DNA from: Microcyclospora pomicola
Taxonomy: Eukaryota; Ascomycota; Dothideomycetes; Capnodiales
Length of the DNA: 64,000 nt
Reading direction: 5' to 3'
Assembly: GCA_002786065.1 (NCBI GenBank)
Contig: NHNY01000018.1
Coordinates: forward strand, 186,001-250,000
Every line of letters starts with the position of its first letter. The first letter of the stretch is position 1. The notes under the pieces were generated by a model, which was not told the origin of the DNA, made no database searches, and saw nothing but the letters and a program-made list of their open reading frames with translations. The position numbers and the translations under genes are program-made. Below are positions 44,051 through 55,361 of the stretch, one piece after another.

Positions 44051-44793
44051 AGCTTGGCCGAGCGATTGCAACACTCAATGACGCAAAACATTCCTTCCGC
44101 ATAGCCCAATCATTGCACGCTATTGGAGAATATACCCGAAATGCCCAGATCAGCTCCAGTCCAATGACTCAGACTGGAAGCAAAGCTTACTCCACTTATG
44201 CCGCATTCGAAGGTTGAGAGTGCGCGTATGCTTCAATTACATGCTAGCCATTGACCTAGATTCATTCTGACCAAACGAGCTCCTCGAGGACACGGCCTTC
44301 TTTCCCTTGATCCCCAACATATGAGAGCATCGCAGGTGCCTAGTGGGCTATTTCAAAGGCGTAAGGTTGGGATACAGTATGCCCATAGGTGCTAAAAGGC
44401 TAAAGAAGTGACAGAAGTGACAGGGCGGGAATCTCAGACGGAGGCATGATAAATAACGACTCGAACGAAGCACACGAATGACATGAAAACCTCGTATGTG
44501 CCTAGAGAGACCGTAGCTAGACTGTGTCTCGTTGATCGCCGTCGAGGTGAGGCTTCATCAAGTGAGCATTTAGTCCAACTATGGACCTGGTACATGCAAT
44601 CTTGTACGGGGTATAGACAAGTCCAGCTCTGACTGGACCTTGTGCTAGGGTAGATCCGAGAAGCGAGGAGCCGACGAAAAGCAACGGGCCGTCTGCCGGC
44701 ACTAGTAGATTGAGCTTATCGATCGCGTTTCTCAAAAAAAGTCACAGCACTTTCTACTGGCATGCTAGACTACCACTGCAGCCACGCAGCAGT
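44051..44793. other. intergenic region upstream of NOP14
   Basis: About 740 bp containing the Zn2Cys6 gene 3' UTR and the NOP14 promoter. No gene seen. Confidence 0.4.
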
Positions 44794-47331
44794 ATGCCAC
44801 CTTCGCAGTTGAAACGCTTGAAAGCATCCCTCCGCGAACAAGGGATCACCGGACCCCAAAAATCGAAGAAGCAGAAGAAACAGAACTCCGCCAAAAATGG
44901 AGATCAGCGAATCCAGCGCAGCGCTGCGCTCCAGCAGATCCGCGACTCATTCAACCCTTTCGAGCTCAAAGCTCCTTCTCGCCCGGAGAAGTTTGAAAGT
45001 GTCAGCCATAAGTCTGCAAATGCGACCGGCAAGAAATACAAGGAAGTCCTCTTCCGGCCCGGTGTCACGAAGAGTGCTGGCGAAGAAATGCGACGGCGAA
45101 ACCTCTTGCCGGAGATGCAGCGACGTAACAAAGTCGGTGGACTGATCGATCGCCGTATTGGAGAGAATGATCCTGGAATGACTGCAGAAGAAAGAGCAGT
45201 GCAAAGGTTTGCACGCGAGAAGAAAGGGAAGGGAGCCTCTCTCTTCGATCTTGAGGGCAGTGATGATGAGCCGAGCAATGGTCTTACACATATGGGAAAA
45301 AGCCTGGACGACTTTGATGTCGGCGAGGTGGTAGACGAAGCATCTTCAGGATCAGAAGATGATGGATTCTTGCTTAAGAAGAGACGGCGATCAGATGAGG
45401 ATGAAGAAGTGGACGTCGATGAGAGCACACAAGATGAGCCTGAGCGGAAGAAAACCAAGAAGGAGGTCATGGAAGAGGTCATTGCAAAATCCAAGATGCA
45501 CAAGTACGAACGGCAGAAGGTCAAAGAGGACGACGATGACATCCGAGAGGAGCTGGATAAAGGTCTGAATGAGGTGTTGGCATTGCTGCAAGGCCACAAA
45601 CCAGCACCTCCTCGTGCCGCACCAGAACCGTCTGGAGCACCAATGGTCAATCCTGATCGCCAGAGGCTGCTTGATGGCATGGATCGCGGCAAAGCGGAAA
45701 AGGACTACGAGATTCGACTTCGCCAATTGGCCCAGGACACCAGAGCGAAGCCATCAGACAGGACGAAGACGGCGGAGGAGAAACTGCAGGAGCAAGCCGA
45801 GAAATTGCAGAAGCTCGAGAAGCTGCGGGAACGCCGAATGAATGGCGAAGAGATTTCAGATGATGAAGACGCCCCGTCGAACGCGCAAGAGGAAAAAGCA
45901 CCTCATGATGCAGTGCACTTTGCGGAGGATGAGGATCTCCCAAATGAAGCCGCTGAATTTGGTTTGGGTTCAAATGAGGTCTTGCCCAAAGTGAATGCAC
46001 AGAAACTCGTTCTTGACGATGAGGATGACTTTGCGTACGATGGAGATGTGATCGCCAGTGCCTCAGATCATTCATCAAGCGATGACTCCGATGATTCCGA
46101 CGAAGATGAAATGGATGCCGAGGATACAACTGCTGCAGATGTCGAGCAACAGCAAGAGGAGGATGAATTCGTGAATGGGATTATGGGTACAGGTGCCAAT
46201 TCGACGGCAATGTCAAGCAACGATCCAAGTCAGAGACTTTCGTATACATATCCTTGCCCAAGAACGCATCAGGAATTCCTAGCAGTGACACAGGACACTC
46301 CTGTGGAGCAAGTATCTACTGTCGTGCAGCGCATACGAGCTTTGCATCACCCTTCTCTGTCGGCAGCAAACAAGGAACCTATGGCCGACTTTTGCTGTGT
46401 CCTAGTGGACCACATAGCGTACATGGCCGTACAGAAGCAATCTCTTCTTGTCATCGAGAACCTCATCCGCCATCTGCATTCGCTTTCGCGTACCTACCCG
46501 GAGGAGATCGCTGATGCGTTCCGGCGGCAATTGCAGCACTTTCACGAGCGAGGCCAACCCACGGCAGGTGATCTAATCATCCTCACCGCCATCGGAAGCA
46601 TTTATCCCACCAGTGATCACTTCCACCAAGTGGTGACTCCAGCGATCACTCTCATCTCACGCTGGCTCAGCTTGAGTAGTTCTTCCATTGAAGAGCATGC
46701 CGTTACCGGAGCTTTCCTGGTAGCTTTGTCGCTGAAATACCAGAGGCTGAGTAAGCGTTATCTTCCAGAAGTGACTCGCTTCACACTCCAGGCTCTCAAA
46801 CTCAAACCTGCTCCTACTGCAGAGCAGCTAAAGCCACATCTCAGCAATCTTCTACTCATGGCTGATCTGTGGAAGGACAAAAGTGCTTTTCAGGAGAGTA
46901 TGTCACCTTTCGTACCAGTGTTGAGACGTTTGGGGGCTAAGAAGGAAGAGCAAAGTCTATCGATCCTGCTTCAGCGATCGCGTTTGCAGCGAAGGCCCCT
47001 GCAACTGCATGATCATCGGCCTCAGCCCATCCGTACACTTATACCCAAATTTGAAGAAGGATTCAACCCTGACAAACACTACGATCCTGACAAGGAACGC
47101 TCGGAGTCGAAGAAGCTTCAGAAGGAGTACAAGCGCGAGAAGAAGGGTGCTGTGCGCGAACTTCGCAAGGACGCGAATTTCATGGCGAGGGAACAGCTCA
47201 AGGAGAAGAGGGTCCGAGACGAGGAATACGAGAAGAAGCAACGACGGCTTATTGCTGAGATCCAAGGCGAAGAGGGGCGAGAAGCGAAGGAGTACGATCG
47301 TGAGCGACGGCGTAGAAAGAGCGGCAAATAG
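44794..47331 (+). CDS. NOP14: Nop14-like small-subunit processome protein
   Basis: Single-exon protein of 845 aa from the ATG of MPPSQLKRLKASLREQG. Family blocks seen: NPFELK followed by the KSANATGKKYKEVLFRPG region, RIGENDPGMTAEERAVQRFA, DEVLALL-like LNEVLALLQGHKP, and a C-terminal half with TPVEQVSTVVQRIRALHHPSL and IRTLIPKFEEGFNPDKHYDPD. The centre holds long acidic runs (DDSDDSDEDEMDAEDT) between basic, nuclear-localisation-like stretches. Nop14 with Noc4 and Emg1 is needed for 18S rRNA maturation and 40S assembly in the nucleolus. The frame is open upstream of the ATG but not family-like there. Confidence 0.94.
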   Translation: MPPSQLKRLKASLREQGITGPQKSKKQKKQNSAKNGDQRIQRSAALQQIRDSFNPFELKAPSRPEKFESVSHKSANATGKKYKEVLFRPGVTKSAGEEMRRRNLLPEMQRRNKVGGLIDRRIGENDPGMTAEERAVQRFAREKKGKGASLFDLEGSDDEPSNGLTHMGKSLDDFDVGEVVDEASSGSEDDGFLLKKRRRSDEDEEVDVDESTQDEPERKKTKKEVMEEVIAKSKMHKYERQKVKEDDDDIREELDKGLNEVLALLQGHKPAPPRAAPEPSGAPMVNPDRQRLLDGMDRGKAEKDYEIRLRQLAQDTRAKPSDRTKTAEEKLQEQAEKLQKLEKLRERRMNGEEISDDEDAPSNAQEEKAPHDAVHFAEDEDLPNEAAEFGLGSNEVLPKVNAQKLVLDDEDDFAYDGDVIASASDHSSSDDSDDSDEDEMDAEDTTAADVEQQQEEDEFVNGIMGTGANSTAMSSNDPSQRLSYTYPCPRTHQEFLAVTQDTPVEQVSTVVQRIRALHHPSLSAANKEPMADFCCVLVDHIAYMAVQKQSLLVIENLIRHLHSLSRTYPEEIADAFRRQLQHFHERGQPTAGDLIILTAIGSIYPTSDHFHQVVTPAITLISRWLSLSSSSIEEHAVTGAFLVALSLKYQRLSKRYLPEVTRFTLQALKLKPAPTAEQLKPHLSNLLLMADLWKDKSAFQESMSPFVPVLRRLGAKKEEQSLSILLQRSRLQRRPLQLHDHRPQPIRTLIPKFEEGFNPDKHYDPDKERSESKKLQKEYKREKKGAVRELRKDANFMAREQLKEKRVRDEEYEKKQRRLIAEIQGEEGREAKEYDRERRRRKSGK

Positions 47332-48158
47332 AATCGTAGAACGGAACGATCATCTATGTCGTCCAGCCACTGGCATATTCTCATCTTCCAGCAGACTGCA
47401 TACACCATTCATCTTCTTTCCGCAGCAACGCTCAGCAACCTCTCATCTTTCCCGTCATTTCTTACTCGTTGAGGGCTGACTGAGCAGTGGCGTTCGCGCC
47501 GTGCGCCGACTGGACATGTTCGATCTCACTCAGCTTCAGGAGCATTAGTCTGGCTGTACTCTGGCCCCCCCGGACCCGAATCCGTTCATCGTGAGTCTAA
47601 CTCCGATGCCCTGTCCGGCATTTGGCCCCTCTGCCTGTTCCAGCATAACTTGAGGTATCCTGCAGGGCGTCGTCCTGGGACTATCACGCTAACCACTTTC
47701 GGCCACATGATTCCTCAGGTAACCAGATCCCGGCAGCACGATGCCGGAAGGTCAGCAACGGACATTATTAACTACTTGAAATACACACGTTCACCTTTTG
47801 CTCCGGCGTAGTCAGAGTCGCGATGCACCGACCACACAGAGCGCAGCATAGCAATGCATGGTCCTCATGCCTGCGTTTGTCATCGTCCAACACGGGCCAC
47901 GCTTCACACTTGCCGCGCTCGCGAGCAGGATGCCGGCTGAGCACATAATGATATTTTGGAATCGACGCAGCCGCTTCAGGAACCTGGAGGGCTGATTGTT
48001 GCGAATGCGGTCGAACGTGGAAGCCACGCACCGTGCAATGACGTTGCGGCAGCCATGCTGACACTGTAGGTGTAGCATACTTATATCAGCCCATGAACGC
48101 CCCCCATCATTGATGTTCGTCCTCATCCACCACCCTTCCTGTAATATACCTATTGAAG
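47332..48158. other. intergenic region upstream of the secreted beta-propeller gene
   Basis: About 830 bp. Open frames on the minus strand (47.77-48.13 kb) overlap one another and have no recognisable domain, so I do not call a gene. Confidence 0.4.
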
Positions 48159-49484
48159 ATGTTTCCTCTTGCTACGCTTGCCCTGTTCTCCACAGCATTG
48201 GCTGCCCCATGGGGGCCACCGGGTCATCCTGGCCCCGGTGGCTATGGCCCTGATGCCAAAGCCTTGTACTTTCTCGAGAACAACCCGGCCGGCAGCGCCA
48301 TCGTGGCCCTTCGCATCGGCCAGGATGGCTTGATCAGCGACCCGGTCCGGACTTCGACACACGGCTTCGGCGCTTACGAGCTCAATGCCACGACCGGGGA
48401 GCCTGTCGCGGCGGATACCTTGGGAAGCCAGGACTCTGTGGTCGTTAGCGGAAATGTAAACCCACCTTAGCTGGCTTTGCGATGATGTGTGCTGACGAGT
48501 TTTGATCGGATTAGCTCCTGTTCACAGTCAATGCCGGTAGCAATACCGTCGTGATGTTCACCATCGACCCCGAGGATCCTTACCACCCTAAGCTGGTCGG
48601 CGAGCCTGCGTCCTCCAACGGCGACTTCCCAATGGCCGTGGCGTACTCAGACAAGCTCAAGACAGGTTCGTACCTTACTTCGTGTCCAAGAAGGCCTCTG
48701 CGATACTGACCAAAGTATCATAGCTTGTGTTGTCAACTCGGGTGTCGTATCTGGTGTACAGTGCTACTCCGTAGACTACAAGTCTGGCCTCGAACCCACC
48801 GGTCCTTTCCGCGAGTTCCCCAAAACCGTCGTAGACGAATCGAACCCCCCAGCCGGACCACCTGGCCAGACGGGAGACGTCTTCTTCACCCCAGACTCTT
48901 CGGCTGTCCTGGTGACTGTGAAGGGAGGATCAGGCACGCCACCCGCGCCCGGCTACGTCGTCTCATACCCGGTCAGCAAAGGCGTGGTCTCCACCAAAGC
49001 CATCGAGTTCCAGAGCCCCAACATCTTCGTCGCGTTTGGCGCCAAGTGGGTGTCGGAGACGAAGCTCCTCTTGACCGATGCCGCCAGCGGCGTGGATCTG
49101 TTGAACGTCAGCGAGGATGGCACCATCACCGAGCTTGCCAACACTCCTATTCCCGGCCAGCAAGCTACCTGCTGGGCTGATTACGATGCATCGCTGCGCC
49201 AAGCATACGCCATGGATGCGGCAGCGCCAAAGATCTACCTGATCAACCCATCCACCGGCGCTCTGGAGGGTGACATCACGGTCGAGGAAAGCTTGGGAGG
49301 CGTGCTGGACGAGGCGATCCTCGACAACATGATGTACCTCGCGACTCAAGCGAACGGGGTCGTCGTCGTCGATCTGAAAGAGAAGAAGCAAGTACAATTC
49401 CTCAACCTCACCTCGTTCTCCGACCGACAGTACTACCAGGGAATGGCCATCTTCTCTGGCTACGGTCCTGCCTCCCATTGGTAA
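48159..49484 (+). CDS. secreted beta-propeller protein, lactonase/muconate-cyclase-like
   Basis: Three exons: 48159-48455, 48515-48665, 48724-49484 (402 aa), all GT..AG and in phase. Signal peptide MFPLATLALFSTALAAPW, then a Gly/Pro-rich stretch. The body is a series of WD-like beta blades: ALYFLENNPAGSAIVALRI, LFTVNAGSNTVVMFTIDPED, FFTPDSSAVLVTVKG, NIFVAFGAKWVSETKLLLTD and KIYLINPSTGALEGDITVEE. Such blades occur in the secreted, fungal 3-carboxymuconate-cyclase/lactonase-like family, whose substrate is mostly unknown. No transmembrane helix or GPI signal. Activity on a lactone is only inferred; close relatives are often abundant secreted proteins of plant-associated fungi. Confidence 0.82.
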
Positions 49485-49749
49485 GGGATCCGGATCTAGG
49501 GACAAGAGTCTCCACGAGGACGGTTTCATTGATCGTATGGCGTGTTGCGGCCCGTCTGCTAGCCGTCCTAGGATCATACGATACCAAAGACTTTCTTTTT
49601 ACCGCTGACAATGCCAAACCGGAATGATCATTCATGCGCGCTCAAGCGTATGTGCTTCTAGATAGTAATGTACAAAATGCAAATATAAAATCGAGAGCGA
49701 GCGCTATAGGCCTCGCTCGCTTTTGTAAAAGATACCTTAGCTTCACGCG

Positions 49750-50998
49750 TCACTTGTGCTCGTTCATCTGCTCCGCCGTCACCGGCACTATCTTCGACAA
49801 GCGCTGCCAGAATAGATCTGCCGGCCTTTGTTGTAGTGTCATGTCAGCGAGTTTCTGCGATGCGATGCGGTGTGCTTGTGAGCACTTACAGGACTGTCCC
49901 GAATCCGCAGCACGTGGCAAGCTCGGCCAGGGGCGCCAGTAACGCTTCGAGCGCTGGTCGCAGCAAGTCTTGGCGCGGGACTCTGTTCCGGATGATGGCG
50001 TATGCCTGCGCTGGGGTCATCTCGCCCTCGCCCAGGTGGAGTCGGCCGCTGAGCTCGACGAGTCTGGAGGCAAATGTGCATGTCAGCATAGAAGCGGAAC
50101 GTCAAGGATGTAATGCAGACCGACTTGTCGATTTCCGAGTGCGGTAAATACCACTGGTCGGCTTTTGCGAGCGGTGAACATGTGTGATCACCAGCAGTAG
50201 CAGCCGCGTGCGCATGAGCATGAGCGAGATGCGCCTTCTCTGGCGGCTCGCATGACGGCATCGCGGTCTGATACACCGCGCTGGTGGCGATGAGCGCGTG
50301 GCCGTTGAACTCGTCTCCGACGGGCGGACTGGGCTCATTCGAAGGCGGGTTGATGCCGGCGTGCTTGACGTGGTCCTTGCATGGCCATTCGAGCGCGAGG
50401 ATGAAGTCGAGGGCCGCGACGCTGTCACCTAAGGCGGCACTCGATATCATCTGCGAGCTAGATTGGCTCTCGGACGCGCTGAGACACACACGTTGCTGAG
50501 AGATGTTCGGATCATATTGGATCTTGATGAAAGCGCCACCTTGGGTCGCGTGGCGCGGTGATGAGCCATCAGCATCCGGCACATCAACGTCCATGGCAAT
50601 CGAGTGCTGCGCCAGGATAGCTTGGATGGCCTCGTTCTGCTGCGCCAGGGCAAGTCTCTCATGTGCTACCATGGCCGTCTTGTGCTGGAGCCGGGAGATC
50701 TCCTGTTCCAAGCTGCCGATGTATGCATCGTTGCGCTTGCGATGACGCCTACGTACGATAGTTTCAGCGAGATAACCAGTAGAGGGAGAGGAAGCTACTG
50801 ATGCCGGGAAAACACACACTTCTGCGCATCGTATACTTGTTGCCGCCGTTTGCGGCCGTCAGGCGGCGTTGACTCCGAAGACTTGTTGGGCTTCGGCTTC
50901 GGCTTCGAAGGGTCTTGCTCGATGAACTCGAGTTTGTTCGGGTACGGCTTCTTCCAGAAGTTCTTCAAGCTAGACAATGTATCGGTGACAGGAGTCAT
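49750..50998 (-). CDS. bZIP transcription factor
   Basis: Four exons: 50998-50820, 50748-50125, 50063-49890, 49825-49750 (350 aa), all phase 2 between exons. The basic region is split by intron 1 and restored by splicing as RKRRQQVYDAQKRHRKRNDAYI, followed by a short leucine zipper (IGSLEQEISRLQHKTAMVAHERLALAQ). C-terminal blocks include LDFILALEWPCKDHV and LHLGEGEMTPAQAYAIIRN, which resemble conserved segments of other Dothideomycete bZIP proteins; the His/Ala run (HLAHAHAHAAATAG) is low complexity. Targets are unknown. Confidence 0.85.
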
Positions 50999-51436
50999 GC
51001 TAAGCCCTTCTACGTAGATCTTGCTGAGAAAGGCTGGCAGGAGAGATGGGAGGAATTAATGGATTGAACAGTACCTGCTTAGAAGTTGGAGTAACTAGTT
51101 AAGTTGACCAAGTAACCTGGAAGCTAGTTACCTTCCATACCAGGAGTACATGGACTTATGTAAACGCAATGCGTTCTCTCGCTTAACTTGCCCAAAAGCC
51201 CCTGCTTTGGACATGGCCCGGCGACTTGAACTTCGGATGATTACTGGGGACATCACTACATTCTTCTCGCCTCACTCGGCAGATTGCGATGAACAGTCCT
51301 CAGGTCGGGAATGCCAAGAACATACGAAGACCTCCACAAGCAGAGGCCCATGTAGCAGCACAACCAAGTCTACTACAAAGCATACCTAGATTAGCTTCAA
51401 GGTGTGAAACGATTCTCTACCTTGGATCGCCGACTG
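50999..51436. other. intergenic region
   Basis: About 440 bp between the start of the bZIP gene and the tail of the F-box-like gene. No gene seen. Confidence 0.4.
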
Positions 51437-53255
51437 TCACCAATCTTCCAAACAATCCGCTAGCTGCCATCTGCTCCAGAATTTATCGCTCTTCGCGGAT
51501 GGTGGAGCGTCGTATGTGTCGCCCATGACCATCCTCTCAAGCTCTTTCTCCAATGCAGGTATATCGGAGTGGTGGCCAGACTCAGTCCAGTTCGACGGGT
51601 CTGGAAGTTGGACGAGGAACATATGTAACCCATGCAAACCAAGCAGCTTGAGTGGCGATATGACCTCAATGTAGCAGTTCTCTATAGCACGACACTGCTC
51701 CTGGCTAAGGTGGAGCCGGTACGCAGGCACCCCACCAGGACCGTGGGTTGGTCGGTAACCTGCAAAGCACACACTTATGGTGAGTCGAGGCAGGTTGAGT
51801 TTCGGCGCGACATGTGCCACTGTGCTAGTCCACTCCAACCATTCGGGACTTTGAAGAGGGCAGTACGTGCATGCCTCTTGCTCACCGAATGGTGGGAAGA
51901 CAATTTCCAGGTAACGAAGGTATCGGAGAGCGTTGTCCGGGATGATCGTGTTAAGCCAGACAGAGATGGGTAGCTGGGAATCGGATTTTTCCACGACGTT
52001 CATCGTCATACCTTCGCGCACGACGATGAACTTGTTGGCGCTGTAGAAAATTTGGCGAGCGACGTCGGTCACTGCGCGATTCACGAGAAACAGCGAGGTT
52101 GGAGGTGCCCAACAGGCGCACTTCTGAATGCTGGATGAGGCAGTGTGGTAGCTTCGGCAGAAGCATCCACCTGAGGGGTGATCACCCGCACAATTGGGAT
52201 ATTGTATCGTTGGCTGATAGTGACTTCCCGGTATGCCAGAAGAGCAGCCATGGTTTTGTCGAGCATCAGAGCCGTAAGCTTCATACTGGGCTCCGTACCT
52301 GCAATAACTCCCGTCGGAACCGTTCCACTCGACTTCGCGGTGTGGAGTCACAAGATCTGTGTACGTAAGTATGTGAAGCTGTATTTCGCTAGGCAAGTCG
52401 AGAAATCGGAATGATCTCGAGGCCTCATTTATGCTACGTCGCTCGAGACCAGTGACCGTGGCGACTGTCGAATCGGCAAGTGCCTGCAATTGCTCATCAC
52501 GTTTCTGACTTAAACGAATGCTGCATCCGGCAAGTAGTTGTGGTGGTAAGTCAAGGAATGGTTGAACAGCCAACCGGCCTGTCGCAATGTCTGCAACATC
52601 ACAAATGAAGTTGATGTGTAAACGAACATCTGTCATCTCTAGATAGGAACGGAAGCAATCGCGACAGGAACGTCGCCACTCTTCCAAGATCGTCTGTTGC
52701 TGGTCAGTAGCCATTGACAGACAAGCTTCGTGTTAGTTCTACCTTTGCTCTAGCATCTCTTAATGACAGCGGGTCATCGTGCGCGTAACTGGTATAACGA
52801 GAGCACCAGGGGTCCACGCTGTACTTGCACGGCCGACCAAGTCCACATGATGAGACATTGAGGTGTATCGTCAGGAGCTTTAGAGAGCGTAAGGACGTAG
52901 GTCGCAGGTTCCGTAGACTGTCGAGATTGTTGCGGTCGCGGACTCGTATGAAGAAATGATTCCACGAATACACGATTCGGCTGACATCAACGTACATAGT
53001 TCGACAGGTCAATAGGAGACATGTAGATTGGCGAACGAGATGTCGAATACCCTCTCCGGCCTCAGCGGGCACAGGGTTTCTGTTGTTCAAGTTGATGAAT
53101 CCGGGAGTTCTAAGGGCGAGGATGCCACACCGATTGTAAATTCGCACCCGAATCGACCATGGCAAGCGTGTCAACGGCGAAGTAGAATGCGGTCCGTACA
53201 GTGGGAGAGCATTAGCAGGTCGCAGAAGCTCCTCGTCAGTTGATGATAAAGTCAT
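51437..53255 (-). CDS. F-box-like protein with two modules
   Basis: Preferred model: exons 53255-52743 and 52699-51437, with a 43-nt intron (donor GTAGAA, acceptor GACCAG), giving 591 aa in phase. The first module starts after STSPLTRLPWSIRVRIYNRCG (F-box-like) and continues across the junction into EEWRRSCRDCFRSYLE and VQPFLDLPPQLLAGCSIRL. The second module starts with RFLDLPSEIQLHILTYTDLV and contains a Cys-rich loop (CFCRSYHTASSSIQKCACW) and HVAPKLNLPRLTISVCFAGY. This arrangement is familiar from uncharacterised Dothideomycete proteins. Read without splicing, two frames overlap by 11 nt and would be separate 5' and 3' genes (an ATG exists at 52714). The intron is very short, so the junction is not certain. 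Substrate recruitment to SCF ligases is possible but unproven. Confidence 0.65.
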
Positions 53256-54430
53256 CTTGTTGTGGTGTTCAATGTTGGTTGTAACTTGTGTGATACCAAG
53301 GTGTAGGACGGCCATATGACAGACTGTGACAGCGTTTACGTGCCCAGGTGTCGATACGTGTAGATGTACACATCGCGTGAGTGCGGTACAGAAGATGTAC
53401 CTCATGTAATGTTGTGCATGTCAAATTGCGGTGAATCACCCAAAAGTATCAGGCAGACGCAACGCTGCCGCCTGGCCTGACAGCATCCTGTGCGAGTTTC
53501 TCGAGGATATCATCCGGGGTCGAAGCCACGGTAAACATCATCACTGACATCGAGAAGACGATCCCGAAGAAACTCGTGGTCGACAAGGAGTTGTTGTATG
53601 TGTGTAAAAAGCTGACTCAGTGAAGTGTGGTAGAATTTACTATTGCTCGTCAGTCACTTTGATGTGGATGTTGGGGCGGAAAGTAGCGGTGTTGACAATT
53701 GCCACGGGTCTGGCACAACGGACCGCACGGCGTTGGTGATGACGATTGTTTTTCATGTATATGTCCACGCTGGAGCACAGCTTTCGATCCTCCAGATTTA
53801 GAGTCGCTCAATATACAGAGACGTATGTCCACGTCAATTGCGTCTCTTGTTTCTCCGAGGTTCGAATCGTCGTGTGAGGAATGAAAAGCCCGAAACTCTC
53901 GTATCTAAATAAACCACATGAACATCGAGAATTCACTCATGACACTTCCCTGATAACCTTGAGGGGTTCGGTGCCTGGACCGGGAACACACTGCAAGACC
54001 TCGAGTCAAGCTCGAATAGCACGGCACAACAAGCAATTCACTTTGATATGAAGTAGGTTATCCATCCTCCAGTCACCATCCTTCGAATTGTACTCGTTAT
54101 GTATGGATCATGATATCTATACTATACTCGAATTTACATCATCCGCATACCCAGGTTGTAAGCTGTGCATCCAGTATTCACTTCATCGTCCTTGCAATGT
54201 GGAGTATTCTCTGGTGCAAGCGCCACATATCATTTTCAGAACAAGCAGAGCCTACATCTTGCCATCGTTTCATGATAGTAGGAATGCTAGCGTAGGCGAG
54301 ATTGTAGACTTCCCGACATTACTGCAATGGCCAGGTTGAACACAGGCTATGCTCCGGCATAATGGACTTTTGAGAAGCATGATCTGCTGACTCACATGCA
54401 CTTTACGTGTAGCTGCCGGTACGCAATCCC
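53256..54430. other. intergenic region
   Basis: About 1.2 kb between the F-box-like gene start and the UstYa-like gene tail. It is AT-richer than the surroundings. I see no gene in it. Confidence 0.4.
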
Positions 54431-55361
54431 TCAGATGATCCAGCCATCTGGGTGACAGTTCTCCCAGTAGGTCGTCGCATTCGGATGATCCTCGACGGTG
54501 AGGTAGCATGCAGTATTCTCAAACTATCCGTCCGTGGTCAGCAGGCCGCTCATACCTTCTGCATATGTGAGTTCGGTACTCACCGCCCAAGTACTGATGG
54601 CCTTGAAATCACGACATTGCCGTGTCTGATTGATGCCGATGGGCGGTACCTTGCCATTGGTTTTGGGACCCAGCGGTGTGGCGAGAAGTGTGTCGTCCGC
54701 AGTACACATCAGCTCAGCTCGGAGAACGTCCAGGCAATGGGCGGTATGGTCTGCCTGTGCTTCCGAGAGGTCGAGTCCGTCGCGAAGTTGGTGAATGGTA
54801 CGTCGGAGGTACGGCTGGAGTGACATTAGTATTCGCTCGATAGCAGATGCTCTATACATCCATTGACATACCACACAGTGCAGCGCATGGTACGCAGCGA
54901 GTAGAAACACCTCTTTGCTGCGGTCAGGTTTCCACTCACGACTCGGGGGGATGTTGCGATCCCGGGCCCAGGTCTTGTCCATGGCCACCACGCCAGCGCC
55001 GAGATTGATCGCATCCCAAGCCTCGCTCTGCTCGGTCGAGTTGTGAGACGTGTAGGTCTCCTGCCAGTAGCCCATGAACTTATGTTGGAGAGTTTGGTCA
55101 AGACCAGCTGCGGGTGTCGTATTTTAGTCAATGTACATGTAGCAGGTAGCGAGGCAAACCGGGTCGCATACTTGTGTGTAGGCGCGTCAATAGACGCGAG
55201 TGCTGCATCACGTTAACGCTCAACGACACAGCCAGTGCTAGACCGAGGAGAAACGAGATGTATGGCCATGCCGACTTCGTGGGCGCCACAGAACGCTTCA
55301 CGGTGCTGGAGTCTCGCTCTGTACTCGAGTCCGCCAGCTTTTCATACCGATGAGTGGCCAT
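54431..55361 (-). CDS. UstYa family (DUF3328) protein
   Basis: Four exons: 55361-55172, 55107-54872, 54814-54584, 54523-54431 (249 aa), introns 57-64 nt. A single N-terminal membrane segment (residues 32-51, WPYISFLLGLALAVSLSVNV) follows a short Ser/Thr-rich cytoplasmic tail. Both HxxHC motifs of the family are intact: HALHC (137-141) and HTAHC (165-169). The C-terminal CRDF and the final exon's CHPDGW match the family's CxDF...CPDG end. Members oxidatively cyclise ribosomal peptides (ustiloxin, cyclochlorotine, asperipin) or act in other secondary pathways. The 57-nt second intron is in frame, so its retention would only add 19 residues. The gene is divergent from the repeat-protein gene at 56407. 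Confidence 0.88.

Noticed and set aside
47768-48126. Two overlapping minus-strand open frames before the beta-propeller gene.
   Set aside because: The reading frames conflict, no domain is present, and the region fits a promoter and 5' UTR better.
53800-53885. A GGTTCGAATC word resembling a tRNA B box.
   Set aside because: No A box at the right distance upstream, no acceptor-stem pairing and no cloverleaf on either strand.
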